Assembly (NCBI GenBank): GCA_947627245.1
Contig: CANQVH010000016.1
Span: 1 to 61,037 of the forward strand
Origin: an uncultured Lachnospiraceae bacterium
GTDB lineage: Bacteria > Bacillota > Clostridia > Lachnospirales > Lachnospiraceae
Length of the DNA: 61,037 bases
Direction of reading: 5' to 3'
This document shows, one piece after another, positions 18,222 to 26,871 of the stretch. The notes under the pieces were generated by a model, which saw only the letters and a program-made list of their open reading frames with translations, did no database searches and had not been told where the DNA came from. The translations under genes and the position numbers were made by a program. The first letter of the stretch is position 1. Every line of letters begins with the position of its first letter.

Positions 18222-18366
18222 CCGGCGGAACGTGAATCCGCCCGATAAAGCCAAAATATGATGACAGAATGCGAATTCACCCGGTAACACCATAAGCATG
18301 GCAACAGAATGCGGATCCGCCCGGTAACACCATAAACATGGCGACAGAATACGAATCCGCCCGGTG
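18222..18366. repeat. 40-bp tandem repeat, about 3.5 copies
   Basis: Units share ACAGAATGCGAATTCACCCG and a segment close to GTAACACCATAAACATGG, with a 40-bp period. They lie between spoIIP and the terminator of the translation operon. An open frame crosses them but gives only a repeated peptide without a start signal, so I regard the stretch as non-coding. Function unknown. Confidence 0.75.
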
Positions 18367-18371
18367 AGGGA

Positions 18372-18430
18372 CAAAAAAAGACCTGCCGCAAAGTAATCTT
18401 TCTTACGATCACCCACGTCAGGTCTTTCAA
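18372..18430 (-). terminator. Terminator of the infC-rpmI-rplT operon
   Basis: On the minus strand AAAGACCTG pairs with CAGGTCTTT across a 40-base loop that itself can fold, followed by seven T. It begins about 40 bases after the rplT stop. Confidence 0.8.
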
Positions 18431-18468
18431 TTTTTCTTGTTTTTGTAATGCTTCTTCTCTTGCTTTCT

Positions 18469-18825
18469 TTATGCTACCTTGCTCTTCGCAAGCTCAACGA
18501 GAGTAGCAAAACCCTCGGCATCATTCACCGCCATGTCGGCCAGTACCTTTCTGTTCAGCTCAACGCCTGCAAGCTTCAGTCCGTACATAAAACGGCTGTA
18601 GGAAAGTCCGTTCATGCGCGCGCCTGCATTGATTCGCGCGATCCAAAGCTGTCTGAACTGACGCTTTCTCTGCTTACGACCCGCATACGCGCTCGTCAAC
18701 GCACGCATCACAGACTGCTTCGCGATCCTATACTGCTTCGATCTGGCTCCTCTGTATCCCTTCGCCAGCTTCAATACCCGATTATGTTTTTTCTTAGCGT
18801 TCAAACCGCCTTTAATTCTTGCCAT
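18469..18825 (-). CDS. rplT: 50S ribosomal protein L20
   Basis: Full-length 118-residue L20, an early-assembly 23S rRNA-binding protein with the basic N-terminus [22 protein letters not shown] and the conserved core [17 protein letters not shown]. It is the third gene of the infC operon, 25 bases after rpmI. In Firmicutes L20 also represses this operon by binding its leader, and such a leader is visible upstream of infC. Confidence 0.98.
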   Translation of the reverse strand: MARIKGGLNAKKKHNRVLKLAKGYRGARSKQYRIAKQSVMRALTSAYAGRKQRKRQFRQLWIARINAGARMNGLSYSRFMYGLKLAGVELNRKVLADMAVNDAEGFATLVELAKSKVA

Positions 18826-18850
18826 GTCTTATTTCCTCCTTCGCCTCTTC

Positions 18851-19048
18851 TTATAAATACGGTAAAATCTTCTTCATGTTCTGGGCGTTCGTCGCGTCCG
18901 TGATCGTCGCATGTCTCAGATTTCTCTTTCTCTTGGTCGACTTCTTGGTTAAGATATGGCTCTTGTAAGCTTTGTTTCTCTTCAATAAACCTGTTCCTGT
19001 CTTCTTAAAACGTTTCGCAGCAGCCCTGCTTGTCTTCATTTTCGGCAT
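18851..19048 (-). CDS. rpmI: 50S ribosomal protein L35
   Basis: Full-length 65-residue L35, highly basic, with [19 protein letters not shown] at the start and KKILPYL at the end. It is the middle gene of the infC-rpmI-rplT operon, 42 bases after infC and 25 before rplT. Confidence 0.98.
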   Translation of the reverse strand: MPKMKTSRAAAKRFKKTGTGLLKRNKAYKSHILTKKSTKRKRNLRHATITDATNAQNMKKILPYL

Positions 19049-19090
19049 TTCGTCATTCCTCCTTGTATTTGAAAATCTGTATTGCTGGTA

Positions 19091-19597
19091 TTACTTCTTC
19101 TCCGCCAAGAACATGGTAAGGCTTCTGCCCTCCTGCTTGATCGGCTTGTCGATGACTGCAATATCCGTAAGCTTCTCCGCAAAGTCCTCAAGAATGTAGC
19201 GGTTGTCCTGCATGTGCGCCATCTCTCTGCCACGGAAACGCAGAGTAATCTTCACTTTGTTACCCTTTGAAATGAACTTTTTAGCGTTATTAATCTTCGT
19301 GTTCAAATCATTCACATCAATGTTGGGAGATAACCGAACCTCTTTGATCTCAATCGTTTTCTGCTTCTTTCTGGCTTCCTTCTCCTTGCGCGCCAGCTCA
19401 TAACGATATTTCCCGTAATCGATGATCTTGCACACTGGCGGCTTCGCCATCGGAGCAATCTTTACCAGATCAAGCTCCGCCTCTCTCGCAAGCTTCATCG
19501 CGTCCTTCGCCGACATGATACCCAGTTGTTCGCCGTTCTCGCCGATCAGACGTACTTCGCGATCCCTGATTTGTTCGTTGATCATTAACTCGCTAAT
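19091..19597 (-). CDS. infC: Translation initiation factor IF-3, AUU start
   Basis: IF-3 of 168 residues with both domains: INEQIRDREVRLI in the N-domain and the GNKVKITLRFRGRE block in the C-domain. The usual first ATG (19585) is 21 bases from the ribosome site. An ATT four codons upstream (19595-19597) has GGAGG nine bases ahead and gives the family N-terminus xSELMINEQIRD. An AUU start is a known conserved oddity of infC, because IF-3 rejects AUU and so limits its own synthesis. First gene of the operon. Confidence 0.93.
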   Translation of the reverse strand: MSELMINEQIRDREVRLIGENGEQLGIMSAKDAMKLAREAELDLVKIAPMAKPPVCKIIDYGKYRYELARKEKEARKKQKTIEIKEVRLSPNIDVNDLNTKINNAKKFISKGNKVKITLRFRGREMAHMQDNRYILEDFAEKLTDIAVIDKPIKQEGRSLTMFLAEKK

Positions 19598-19610
19598 GGT
19601 ACTGCACCTC

Positions 19611-19777
19611 CATCACATTGATATAAAAAGAGCGGATAACAAACTTATCCACTCTGAACCATCACAAAACAACATCTTCCGAAGAATCTGCGTACGGATC
19701 CGATATGAACCGCCGGTCGCCCTGTGCGCCGAGGTGAGAGTGGATACTCTGCTTTCCTGTTATCTATAACCTCGGTA
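19611..19777 (-). promoter_or_regulatory. L20-type leader with terminator/antiterminator switch
   Basis: On the minus strand AGTGGATAA-GTTTG-TTATCCGCT followed by TTTTT (19625-19655) forms an intrinsic terminator ahead of infC. The segment TATCCACTCT (plus-strand 19737-19746) is a perfect complement of AGAGTGGATA, the 5-prime arm of that terminator, so the two foldings exclude each other. This is the layout of the known L20 leader, in which free L20 promotes termination. Confidence 0.8.
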
Positions 19778-19806
19778 AGCATAACATAAGCGCAGCGGAA
19801 TGTCAA
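19778..19806 (-). promoter_or_regulatory. SigA-type promoter of the infC operon
   Basis: TTGACA (19801-19806) and TATGCT (19778-19783) on the minus strand with exactly 17 bases between. It lies about 120 bases ahead of the leader terminator. Upstream, 19807-20013 holds nothing I recognise apart from one inverted repeat arm at 19852-19866. Confidence 0.8.
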
Positions 19807-19851
19807 ACAGTTTTTCTAAAAACTTTGTCCTATTTTTCTTCTGTATTATTT

Positions 19852-20923
19852 ATAGAATTCCTCTGCCAATTCAAAATTGAAAACATGCCGAGTCGGCATC
19901 AACAGTTACATAACAGATGAAATCTTCTCCAATCATGGCGATCAGATAGAATTCTTTTCAGAACTGAATCTACATCCAGTTATTGATTTTCAGACTTGTC
20001 TCATTTGTATATTTTATTCAGAAATCTTTTGCATAAACTCATCCAGCGAAACGGCCGTCCTCGCCAGCTTCAGATACCGCTTCAGGACATCTCCGTCCTT
20101 CTCAGAAAGGATTCTGCCTCTCAAATCCTCCGGAAGATCACCCAGAGAATCCTCCAGCAGTTCCAGAACAATCTCTGCGCGACCCTCTTCACGACCTTCC
20201 ACGCGACCGGCTTCACGCTCGTCCTGCAGCATCTCCTCCAACAACATATACTTCGCCTCCATCTCCCGGCTCGCCTTCACCCTGCGTACCGCAGCCTGCA
20301 ACTGCCGCACATAACCGTCCTCTGATTCCTTCGTACTCTCCGATAAACCTAATCCTATGTATTTCAGAAAGCTGACAAGACTCCCCGGTACTTCCTCCGG
20401 ATTCTCCCCGCGGGTGCTCAGAAACATCGTCGTCTGCCCATCTTTCAGAACAAAGCCCTTCGCCTCCAGACACACGTTCTGAAACGTATACCGATACTTT
20501 TTGTACCCAAAGGGATCGAAATCGCAGATAAAAATTACATATGCGTCTGAAAGGCTTCCGTATCCGCCGCCTCTGCGCAGCAGATCCATATCGATCTGGC
20601 TGTGGTAATACCGCGCCCTGCGTTCCAGATACGGCTTCTGGATCACCTGCATCTCCACATTGTAACGGGTGTGGTTTGCGTCGCTCGCCTCGACGTCAAG
20701 ACGCACTCCCTTGTACTCCGGATGGTACACCAGACTCTTCTCGATACTGACATCCAGCTTCCCAATCGGGAAGCCCAACGCCATCTCCAAAAACGGCCTG
20801 CAGTTCTCGGGCTCACACATTACGGCGCCAAACATGAAATTGTCCTTCATTGTCAGCGTTTCTAACTTGCTTCTTTTGATTTCTTCCATTCACTTTCCTC
20901 CACATTTAGCAGAGGAATTCTAT
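19852..20923. repeat. 15-bp inverted repeats flanking the Rpn gene
   Basis: ATAGAATTCCTCTGC at 19852-19866 is the exact reverse complement of GCAGAGGAATTCTAT at 20909-20923, and weaker similarity extends the arms to about 30 bp. Only the rpn-type gene lies between. The arrangement resembles a small insertion element with its single gene. Confidence 0.6.
20014..20889 (-). CDS. Rpn-family PD-(D/E)XK nuclease / putative transposase
   Basis: A 291-residue protein of the Rpn group, recombination-promoting nucleases of the PD-(D/E)XK superfamily. The core shows RLDVEASD (D65) and YNVEMQ (E79 and Q81, the family ExQ variant), then a helical C-terminal region with an acidic, repeat-like stretch (REAGRVEGREEGRAEI). 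GGAGG lies seven bases ahead of the start. The gene stands alone between 15-bp inverted repeats next to the damaged edge of the exopolysaccharide cluster, which fits a mobile gene. Rpn proteins in E. coli promote recombination and some act in phage defence; the role here is open. Confidence 0.85.
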   Translation of the reverse strand: MEEIKRSKLETLTMKDNFMFGAVMCEPENCRPFLEMALGFPIGKLDVSIEKSLVYHPEYKGVRLDVEASDANHTRYNVEMQVIQKPYLERRARYYHSQIDMDLLRRGGGYGSLSDAYVIFICDFDPFGYKKYRYTFQNVCLEAKGFVLKDGQTTMFLSTRGENPEEVPGSLVSFLKYIGLGLSESTKESEDGYVRQLQAAVRRVKASREMEAKYMLLEEMLQDEREAGRVEGREEGRAEIVLELLEDSLGDLPEDLRGRILSEKDGDVLKRYLKLARTAVSLDEFMQKISE

Positions 20924-20947
20924 GTATTTATTATAGAACACATACTC

Positions 20948-21172
20948 TTAAAATGCAAGTTTTATTCTAACTAAATTTTCAAGATATTTCATAATCGCCT
21001 TATTTCGCTTTACATTTGCTTTAAAAGCCTTCTGGCTACATCTGGCATGTTCGCTTTCCTTAGTAAAGGTTTTGTCAGATCGCCAAGCATTTCCCATAAA
21101 GCCACATGGATGCCAGATACACTTAATGGCTAATTTGTCTGGGCCATTCTGAGATATATCTGGTTTTCTCCA
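20948..21172 (-). pseudogene. Unidentified gene fragment without a start
   Basis: A 74-codon frame without an upstream start codon ends in KRNKAIMKYLENLVRIKLAF and contains the cysteine-rich segment KCIWHPCGFMGNAW. The composition looks like real protein, and the abrupt opening after a stop suggests the 3-prime end of a gene cut by rearrangement. I do not recognise the family. It lies in the same damaged stretch as the truncated manC. Confidence 0.35.
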
Positions 21173-21179
21173 TCAAACC

Positions 21180-21392
21180 TTACGCCATATTGACCTTGAC
21201 TAGAAATATCGCTTCTTCTTTCTCGTCAAAATACATCTCTGTTTCAATCTTTCTGGTTACATCATCATACGTTTTCTTCACAGTCGCATATTCTACACTA
21301 ACAACTATAGGACAGCCATCCGAATCAATAAAAGTGGTTACAACACTTTTGCTCTTTTCATCATATTCATATATAATATCCAAATTGCCCAT
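21180..21392 (-). CDS. Small orphan open frame joined to truncated manC
   Basis: A 70-residue frame (MGNLDIIYEYDEKSKSVV at the start) that overlaps the end of truncated manC by 26 bases in another frame. No ribosome site precedes its ATG. I do not recognise it. It may be the 3-prime part of a gene brought in when manC was cut, or not be a gene at all. Confidence 0.25.
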   Translation of the reverse strand: MGNLDIIYEYDEKSKSVVTTFIDSDGCPIVVSVEYATVKKTYDDVTRKIETEMYFDEKEEAIFLVKVNMA

Positions 21393-22143
21393 ATGCGCCA
21401 GAATAGCGCATCACCTGGATACTGGTTTCTTTTTCCGCAACTGCATAATCGAAGCTGTTTTTTGGCAATATGTCATATTTGGCAAAGAGCTCACGATAAT
21501 CTGCAAAATTCGCTGCAGCGTGAGCTTTCTCCAACAGATAGCCCAATCTGAATGCAAACACGCCCGCATTCCAGAGTGCCCCCTGCTCTATATATCTCTG
21601 CGCAGTTTTAGGATCCGGCTTCTCCTTAAAAGCTTTTACAGGGCTCACTTCGTCTGTATTCTCAGGGATAATGTAACCGTATTTCTCACTGGGATACGCG
21701 GGCTCAATACCCATCAGGGTGAGGTTCGTGTTCCCCTGCTCAGCGAGGCACTGGAGCTTCTCCACCGCCTCATAATATGTAACGTCCACATACGGATCTA
21801 CGGGGCAGACTGCTACGCACTCGTTTTCATTGATGCCCAACTCATCCCTGAGATATGTCGCAGCCAGAACGATCGCCGGGAATGTGTCCCTGCGGCTGGG
21901 CTCCACGCAGATGGAAACGTCTTCTCCCAACTGATTCTTAATCGCGCTCACCTGAGATTTGCTAGTCGCTATGGTGACACGGACATTCGAGTCCACCGTC
22001 CTGATTTGGCGAAACACCCGCTGTACCATGGATTCATATTGGCTGCCATTCTTGAACAATCGTATGAACTGCTTGCTGCGCACCTCATTGGACAGCGGCC
22101 ACAGCCTTTTCCCACTACCGCCTGAGAGCAATATTACATTCAT
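21367..22143 (-). pseudogene. manC: Mannose-1-phosphate guanylyltransferase, C-terminally truncated
   Basis: The 258-residue frame begins as a normal GDP-mannose pyrophosphorylase: the nucleotide loop LLSGGSGKRLWPLS, KQF, then FKEKP and LWNAGVFAF. It follows the family as far as QVMRYSGA and then changes to an unrelated six-residue tail. Family members run to about 350 residues, so the end of the nucleotidyltransferase domain and the beta-helix are missing. AGGAGGGG precedes the start, and the hexomutase gene ends 14 bases upstream, so the pair once made GDP-mannose. Activity of the remnant is unlikely. Confidence 0.8.
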
Positions 22144-22156
22144 ATCGTTTCCCCTC

Positions 22157-23860
22157 CTAAAGTTCCAGATACTGTATCAGTTCATGGTGCAGTTTTTCCT
22201 GTCTTTCCTTTGCTTCTGACTCACTGTGCCCCCGAACACTGTAGTATATCTTGATCTTTGGTTCGGTTCCCGACGGACGTACCGCCACCCAAGTTCCGTC
22301 CGCGAGGATATATTTGAGAACATTGGACTTTGGCAGGCATCCGAATCCCGGTTCTGCATCCACTTGTCCGTTGTAATCTATTGCGTTGGCAATTCCCTCA
22401 AAGGGTGCGCCGTCCAAGCACAGCTTGTTCATCACTGCCGCAATGCGCTCGGCACCGTTTGTACCCTTTAAAATAAAGCTATCAAGTGCGTCGAGGTAAT
22501 AACCATATCTTGTGTAGAGCTCGTTCATGCGGTCAAGAAGCGTCTTTCCCTGACTTTTGAGCTCTGCCGCCATCTCGCAGATCAACATACCAGCCACGAC
22601 TGCGTCCTTATCTCTTGCGTGGGTACCCACAAGATAGCCATAGGATTCCTCATAACCCAGTATGAAGTCGTAATCGTGCGTTTTATCTCCGCCCTGCTTT
22701 GCTTGCTCAAACTGCGTTATCTTTTCGCCGATAAATTTGAAACCTGTGAGAGTGGAAAAAATCTTTGCCCCATAGTCCTTGGCGATCATTGTTCCCAAGT
22801 CTGAGGTAACGATGGTTTTGATGACCGCAGGCTTTGCCGACTCTTTGATTTCTGTGTTTCTGAAAACGAAATCTGTAAGCAGTGCGCCCATCTGGTTGCC
22901 GGTCATCAGGACAAATCCTTGGCCCGCTCTGACTGCGACCCCGACTCTATCGCTGTCCGGATCGGTACCGAAAACGATATCCGCTCCAATGGCCTTCGCC
23001 TTTTCTATACCAAGCTCCAATGCCTTTCGATCCTCCGGATTGGGAGAGCGCACTGTAGGAAAGCTACCATCCTGTATGACTTGTTCTTCCACCAAAACAA
23101 CATTTTGGAAGCCATCCGCCGCCAACATTTTAGCCACCGGAATCAAACCCGTTCCATGGAGGGGAGTGTATACAACTTTCAAATCTTTTTTTACGGCGCG
23201 GTCTGATATTCTGCTTTGTTTAAGCACAGCATCGACAAAGTCATCGGTCACGTCTACCCTTTCAATGAGTTGCGGATTCCCTGTAAAAACGATCTCAGAA
23301 TAGTCCGTTATCGTGTCAATATACTTCGTAACACGCTTTGCCTGCGTCGGTGACAGTTGGCAGCCGAATTCGTCGTAGACTTTGTAGCCGTTGTACTCTT
23401 TCGGGTTGTGACTCGCCGTGATCACAACGCCCGCTATAGCGTTAAGGTGTCTTATGGAAAAACTCAACTGCGGCGTGGGCGATGGTTCAGAATGAATCAT
23501 GACTTTGATGCCCACGCTGCTCAAAACATTCGCTGTGGTCTGAGCAAATTCCAAGCTGTTTAGGCGTGTGTCATAAGCAATTGCCACTCCTCGAGTCGAA
23601 CAGATTTCTTCCCCGTAAAAATCAAGCAAATATTGTCCAAACCCCATCGTAGCCTTACCGACCGTATAACGGTTCATGCGGTTTGTTCCGACACCCATGA
23701 TCCCGCGTAAACCGCCCGTACCAAACGAAATGTCACAACCGAAGCGGTCATGGATCTCTTCTCTATCGCGCTCTGTATCAAGATGCTCCAATTCATCGCG
23801 GGTTACCGCATCAAACACGGCTTTGTTTTTCCAATACGCGAATCTCATTAAATCATCCAT
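22157..23860 (-). CDS. Phosphohexomutase (phosphoglucomutase/phosphomannomutase, PgcA type)
   Basis: Full-length 567-residue alpha-D-phosphohexomutase that interconverts hexose 6- and 1-phosphates. The phosphoserine loop TASHNPKEYNGYKVY, the magnesium loop GTDPDSDRVG, the sugar loop GYEESYGYLVG and the phosphate loop RPSGTEPKIKIYYS are intact. With manC just downstream, a role as phosphomannomutase for GDP-mannose is suggested. Glucose-1-phosphate supply for the UDP-sugar genes of the same cluster is equally possible. Confidence 0.92.
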   Translation of the reverse strand: MDDLMRFAYWKNKAVFDAVTRDELEHLDTERDREEIHDRFGCDISFGTGGLRGIMGVGTNRMNRYTVGKATMGFGQYLLDFYGEEICSTRGVAIAYDTRLNSLEFAQTTANVLSSVGIKVMIHSEPSPTPQLSFSIRHLNAIAGVVITASHNPKEYNGYKVYDEFGCQLSPTQAKRVTKYIDTITDYSEIVFTGNPQLIERVDVTDDFVDAVLKQSRISDRAVKKDLKVVYTPLHGTGLIPVAKMLAADGFQNVVLVEEQVIQDGSFPTVRSPNPEDRKALELGIEKAKAIGADIVFGTDPDSDRVGVAVRAGQGFVLMTGNQMGALLTDFVFRNTEIKESAKPAVIKTIVTSDLGTMIAKDYGAKIFSTLTGFKFIGEKITQFEQAKQGGDKTHDYDFILGYEESYGYLVGTHARDKDAVVAGMLICEMAAELKSQGKTLLDRMNELYTRYGYYLDALDSFILKGTNGAERIAAVMNKLCLDGAPFEGIANAIDYNGQVDAEPGFGCLPKSNVLKYILADGTWVAVRPSGTEPKIKIYYSVRGHSESEAKERQEKLHHELIQYLEL

Positions 23861-23918
23861 TTTATCTCTTAAGAACCTACCCTCCCATCAAACGGGAATT
23901 TCCCGCTGAAAACTTTAT

Positions 23919-24998
23919 CTATATTTCCGGCAGATAAAAACTCTTGTACCATTCTGCAAATTTCCGCAACCCTGTTCGCAGGTCTGTCTGAGGCCGGAAA
24001 CCGAAATCCCGCTCCAGCGGTGAAACGTCCGCATATGTCACCGATACGTCGCCCGGCTGCATCGGCACTAGCTGCTTATGGGCAGCAAAATCGTAGTTTT
24101 GCGGCAACACCTCAGCCCGGACCAGTTCCTGTTGAAGGATATCCACAAACTCTAACAGGCTTTCCGGGTGGCCGTTGCCAATGTTGTACAGCCGATATGG
24201 CGGAACAGGCAACCCATCAGCGCCGATCCTCCGCTCCGGAGCGCTTTTCATCACCCGCATAATACCCTCGACAATATCATCAATGTAAGTAAAATCCCGT
24301 TTGCAGTTGCCGTAATTGAAAATCTTGATATTCTCGCCCGCGCGTAACTGGTCGGTAAAGGAAAAATAGGCCATGTCCGGGCGGCCGGCCGGACCATACA
24401 CGGTAAAAAAACGCAGTCCGGTGCAGGGAATGCTGTACAGCTTGGCATAGGCGTGCGCCAGCAACTCGTCCGCCTTTTTGGTGGCGGCATACAAGCTGAC
24501 AGGGCTATCGACCTTGATCTCGGTCGAATAGGGGATCTTGGCATTGTTACCATATACCGAAGAGCTCGATGCATAAACCAGGTGCTCGACACCGGTCGCA
24601 CCATTGTCGCCGGAATGGCAGCAGGCCTCCAAGATATTGTAAAATCCAACGATGTTGGTTTGGATGTACGGGTCGGGATGGTCAATAGAATACCGCACCC
24701 CGGCCTGCGCAGCCAAGTTGACGACAACCTGAGGCGTATAGGCACTGAATATGCGCTGGACTTGTGCTTTATCAGCAATATCTACTTTTTCAAAAATAAA
24801 ATCATGGTGCTCCTGTAATTCAGCAAGCCGGGCCTGTTTCAGAGCAACGTCATAATATGCGTTCAAATTATCGATACCGACGACTCGTACTCCATGCCCA
24901 TCCAGCAGCAGTTGCTTGGCTAAATTGGCACCAATAAACCCGGCGACACCCGTGATAAGGATTGTTTTATTGTTTATGTCCATATTTTGCAGAACCAT
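23919..24998 (-). CDS. NAD-dependent epimerase, UDP-glucuronate 4-epimerase type
   Basis: A 359-residue extended short-chain dehydrogenase. The NAD site is GVAGFIGANLAKQLL, followed by DNLNAYYDVALKQARL, a block typical of UDP-glucuronate 4-epimerases, and the catalytic YAATKK with an upstream SSSVYG. It would turn UDP-glucuronate, made by the dehydrogenase of the same cluster, into UDP-galacturonate for the polysaccharide. No good ribosome site is seen at the first ATG; the ATG five codons on (MDINNKTI) may be used. Confidence 0.85.
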   Translation of the reverse strand: MVLQNMDINNKTILITGVAGFIGANLAKQLLLDGHGVRVVGIDNLNAYYDVALKQARLAELQEHHDFIFEKVDIADKAQVQRIFSAYTPQVVVNLAAQAGVRYSIDHPDPYIQTNIVGFYNILEACCHSGDNGATGVEHLVYASSSSVYGNNAKIPYSTEIKVDSPVSLYAATKKADELLAHAYAKLYSIPCTGLRFFTVYGPAGRPDMAYFSFTDQLRAGENIKIFNYGNCKRDFTYIDDIVEGIMRVMKSAPERRIGADGLPVPPYRLYNIGNGHPESLLEFVDILQQELVRAEVLPQNYDFAAHKQLVPMQPGDVSVTYADVSPLERDFGFRPQTDLRTGLRKFAEWYKSFYLPEI

Positions 24999-25070
24999 TT
25001 AGCTTAATTCGTCGAGTAGACAGTCTCGACACTCCTTCTAAGCTTTCTAAGTTTATCTTATGAAAGGCTT

Positions 25071-25117
25071 GCCTACTGCCCCTCACCACCGTGTGTGCAG
25101 TTTTCCCGCACACGGCT
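25071..25117 (-). mobile_element. Group II intron remnant
   Basis: On the minus strand the stretch starts GAGCCGTGTGCGGG, then AAAACTGCAC, ACACGGTGGTGAGGGG and GCAGTAGGC. This is the conserved fold that precedes the maturase gene in many bacterial group II introns. No reverse transcriptase frame is present, so only a scrap remains between the epimerase and the sugar transferase genes. Confidence 0.6.
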
Positions 25118-25173
25118 CTTGTAACTTACACCGCCGCATACCAGAATCGCCATTTATCGCATCTCAGCTCCTT

Positions 25174-25878
25174 TTATGACGCTCCCTTCGCCTTCAAAAC
25201 AGCAGGCACCGTTGATAGGAGCAATTTAATGTCTATCCAAGCACTCTGTTCTCTAATATATTTGAAGTCTAAGGCAATCCACTCGTCAAAAAACACATTA
25301 TTTCTTCCGGACACCTGCCAGTAACAGGTGATGCCCGGCTTCACAAGTTCTCGCTGGCGCTGATACCGCGTACAAGCCAACTCTTCGGCTACTGGCAATG
25401 GCCGGGGTCCCACCAAACTCATATCTCCAACAAACACATTCCAGAGTTGAGGAAGCTCATCAATGCTAAGTCTGCGAATAACACGACCTACCCTTGTGAC
25501 ACGCGGATCATCTCGAATCTTAAACACCGGTCCGTCCATCTCGTTCTGTCCCATCAGCGATGCCTTGATCTCATCCGCCTCGGAACACATGCTTCGCAAC
25601 TTGTGGCAGTAGAAAGTAGTTCCATTCAACCCAATCCTCGGTTGGTGATAGAAAATTTTACCCTTTGGGTCTTCGATTTTAATGGCAAATCCTACAATCA
25701 GAAAAATGGGGATACAAATGATCAGTCCCACCGCTGACGTTATAACATCAAATGTCCGCTTTACAAATCGGTAACCGATATTCTTATTCGGTGTTAACAC
25801 AGCGCCTGTCCTCACCACAGGTTCCTCCAACATCGCTGCTTTGCTTTCTCCGTCCAAAACCGCTCTCCCCCAACTCAT
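25174..25878 (-). CDS. Bacterial sugar transferase (polyprenyl-phosphate hexose-1-phosphate transferase)
   Basis: A 234-residue initiating transferase of the WbaP/CpsE catalytic-domain type, which moves a hexose-1-phosphate from a UDP-sugar to undecaprenyl phosphate and begins exopolysaccharide repeat synthesis. Visible blocks are KRTFDVITSAVGL with the membrane hairpin IICIPIFLIVGF, the catalytic KLRSM, RRLSIDELPQLWNV, DMSLVGPRPLP and KPGITCYWQVSGRN. Only the catalytic part is present, with one membrane segment. It lies six bases after the UDP-xylose synthase gene. A second, truncated copy is found at the start of the cluster. Confidence 0.9.
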   Translation of the reverse strand: MSWGRAVLDGESKAAMLEEPVVRTGAVLTPNKNIGYRFVKRTFDVITSAVGLIICIPIFLIVGFAIKIEDPKGKIFYHQPRIGLNGTTFYCHKLRSMCSEADEIKASLMGQNEMDGPVFKIRDDPRVTRVGRVIRRLSIDELPQLWNVFVGDMSLVGPRPLPVAEELACTRYQRQRELVKPGITCYWQVSGRNNVFFDEWIALDFKYIREQSAWIDIKLLLSTVPAVLKAKGAS

Positions 25879-25883
25879 ATGCC

Positions 25884-26819
25884 TTAGGCCATAAGCCCTC
25901 TATAGTATTCAATAACCTTTTCGAGCCCTGTTCGGACAGAAACCTGCGGCTTCCACCCCAACAGTTCCCAAGCCCGGCTGATATCCGGCCTTCTTTGCTT
26001 TGGGTCGTCCTTGGGCAATGGTTGGAAAATGATCTCCGACCCACTTCCGATCTGCCCTTTCACCCGCTCTCCAATCTCCATGATTGTGAACTCCTCCGGG
26101 TTACCCAAATTCACAGGCCCCAGTATCTCCGGGGCAGAATTCATCATTCTTACAATGCCCTCGATCAGGTCATCCACATAGCAGAAGCTCCGCGTCTGCT
26201 TACCGTCGCCGTAAACCGTAATGTTCTCGCCCCGTAGCGCCTGATTAACAAAGTTGCTGATCACTCGTCCGTCTTCCGAATTCATTTTCGGCCCGTAGGT
26301 GTTGAAGATGCGGACCACCTTGATCCTCGTCCCGTACATCCGGTGATAATCGAAGCACAACGTCTCCGCAGCGCGCTTGCCCTCGTCATAGCAGCTACGA
26401 ATGCCGTTCGGATTCACGTTGCCCCAGTATTCTTCCGACTGCGGATGTACCTGCGCGTCGCCATACACCTCTGAGGTGGAAAATTGCAACAGCGTCGCGT
26501 TGTTTTTCTTCGCCAGTTCCAACATATTCAGAATGCCAATCACGCTCGTCTTCATCGTGTGAACGGGATCTGCCTGATACGCGGTCGGACTGGCAGGACA
26601 TGCCGCGTTGTAAATTTGATCCACCGCCAGATTAAGCGGGTTCACGATATCATGCTCGATAAATTCAAAGTTTGGCAAATTCATTAATTCGGAAATATTC
26701 TCTTTATTGCCTGTCTGGAGATTGTCGAGGCAGATGATGTGATCGTCCTGCTTCTTTGCAAGCCTCTCGCATAGATTGGCGCCGAGGAATCCCGCTCCGC
26801 CTGTGATGAGTATTCGCAT
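25884..26819 (-). CDS. UDP-glucuronate decarboxylase (UDP-xylose synthase)
   Basis: A 311-residue NAD-dependent decarboxylase that converts UDP-glucuronate to UDP-xylose. Key blocks are [45 protein letters not shown] and [13 protein letters not shown], the last (YDEGKR) being diagnostic for this family. The start at 26819 is chosen because AAGGAG lies seven bases ahead; an upstream ATG adds nine residues before the NAD fold. It follows the UDP-glucose dehydrogenase gene, its substrate source, by 52 bases. Confidence 0.9.
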   Translation of the reverse strand: MRILITGGAGFLGANLCERLAKKQDDHIICLDNLQTGNKENISELMNLPNFEFIEHDIVNPLNLAVDQIYNAACPASPTAYQADPVHTMKTSVIGILNMLELAKKNNATLLQFSTSEVYGDAQVHPQSEEYWGNVNPNGIRSCYDEGKRAAETLCFDYHRMYGTRIKVVRIFNTYGPKMNSEDGRVISNFVNQALRGENITVYGDGKQTRSFCYVDDLIEGIVRMMNSAPEILGPVNLGNPEEFTIMEIGERVKGQIGSGSEIIFQPLPKDDPKQRRPDISRAWELLGWKPQVSVRTGLEKVIEYYRGLMA

Positions 26820-26871
26820 ATTATTTCTCCTTGTCTGCATATTCAATCACGCTGAAACTCGTGTCTCCATG

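Noticed and set aside
18186..18430. Minus-strand frames across the 40-bp repeats
   Set aside because: They translate repeats and a terminator, and have no ribosome site.
25071..25117. Functional group II intron
   Set aside because: No maturase frame, no domain V or splice sites; only a fragment remains.
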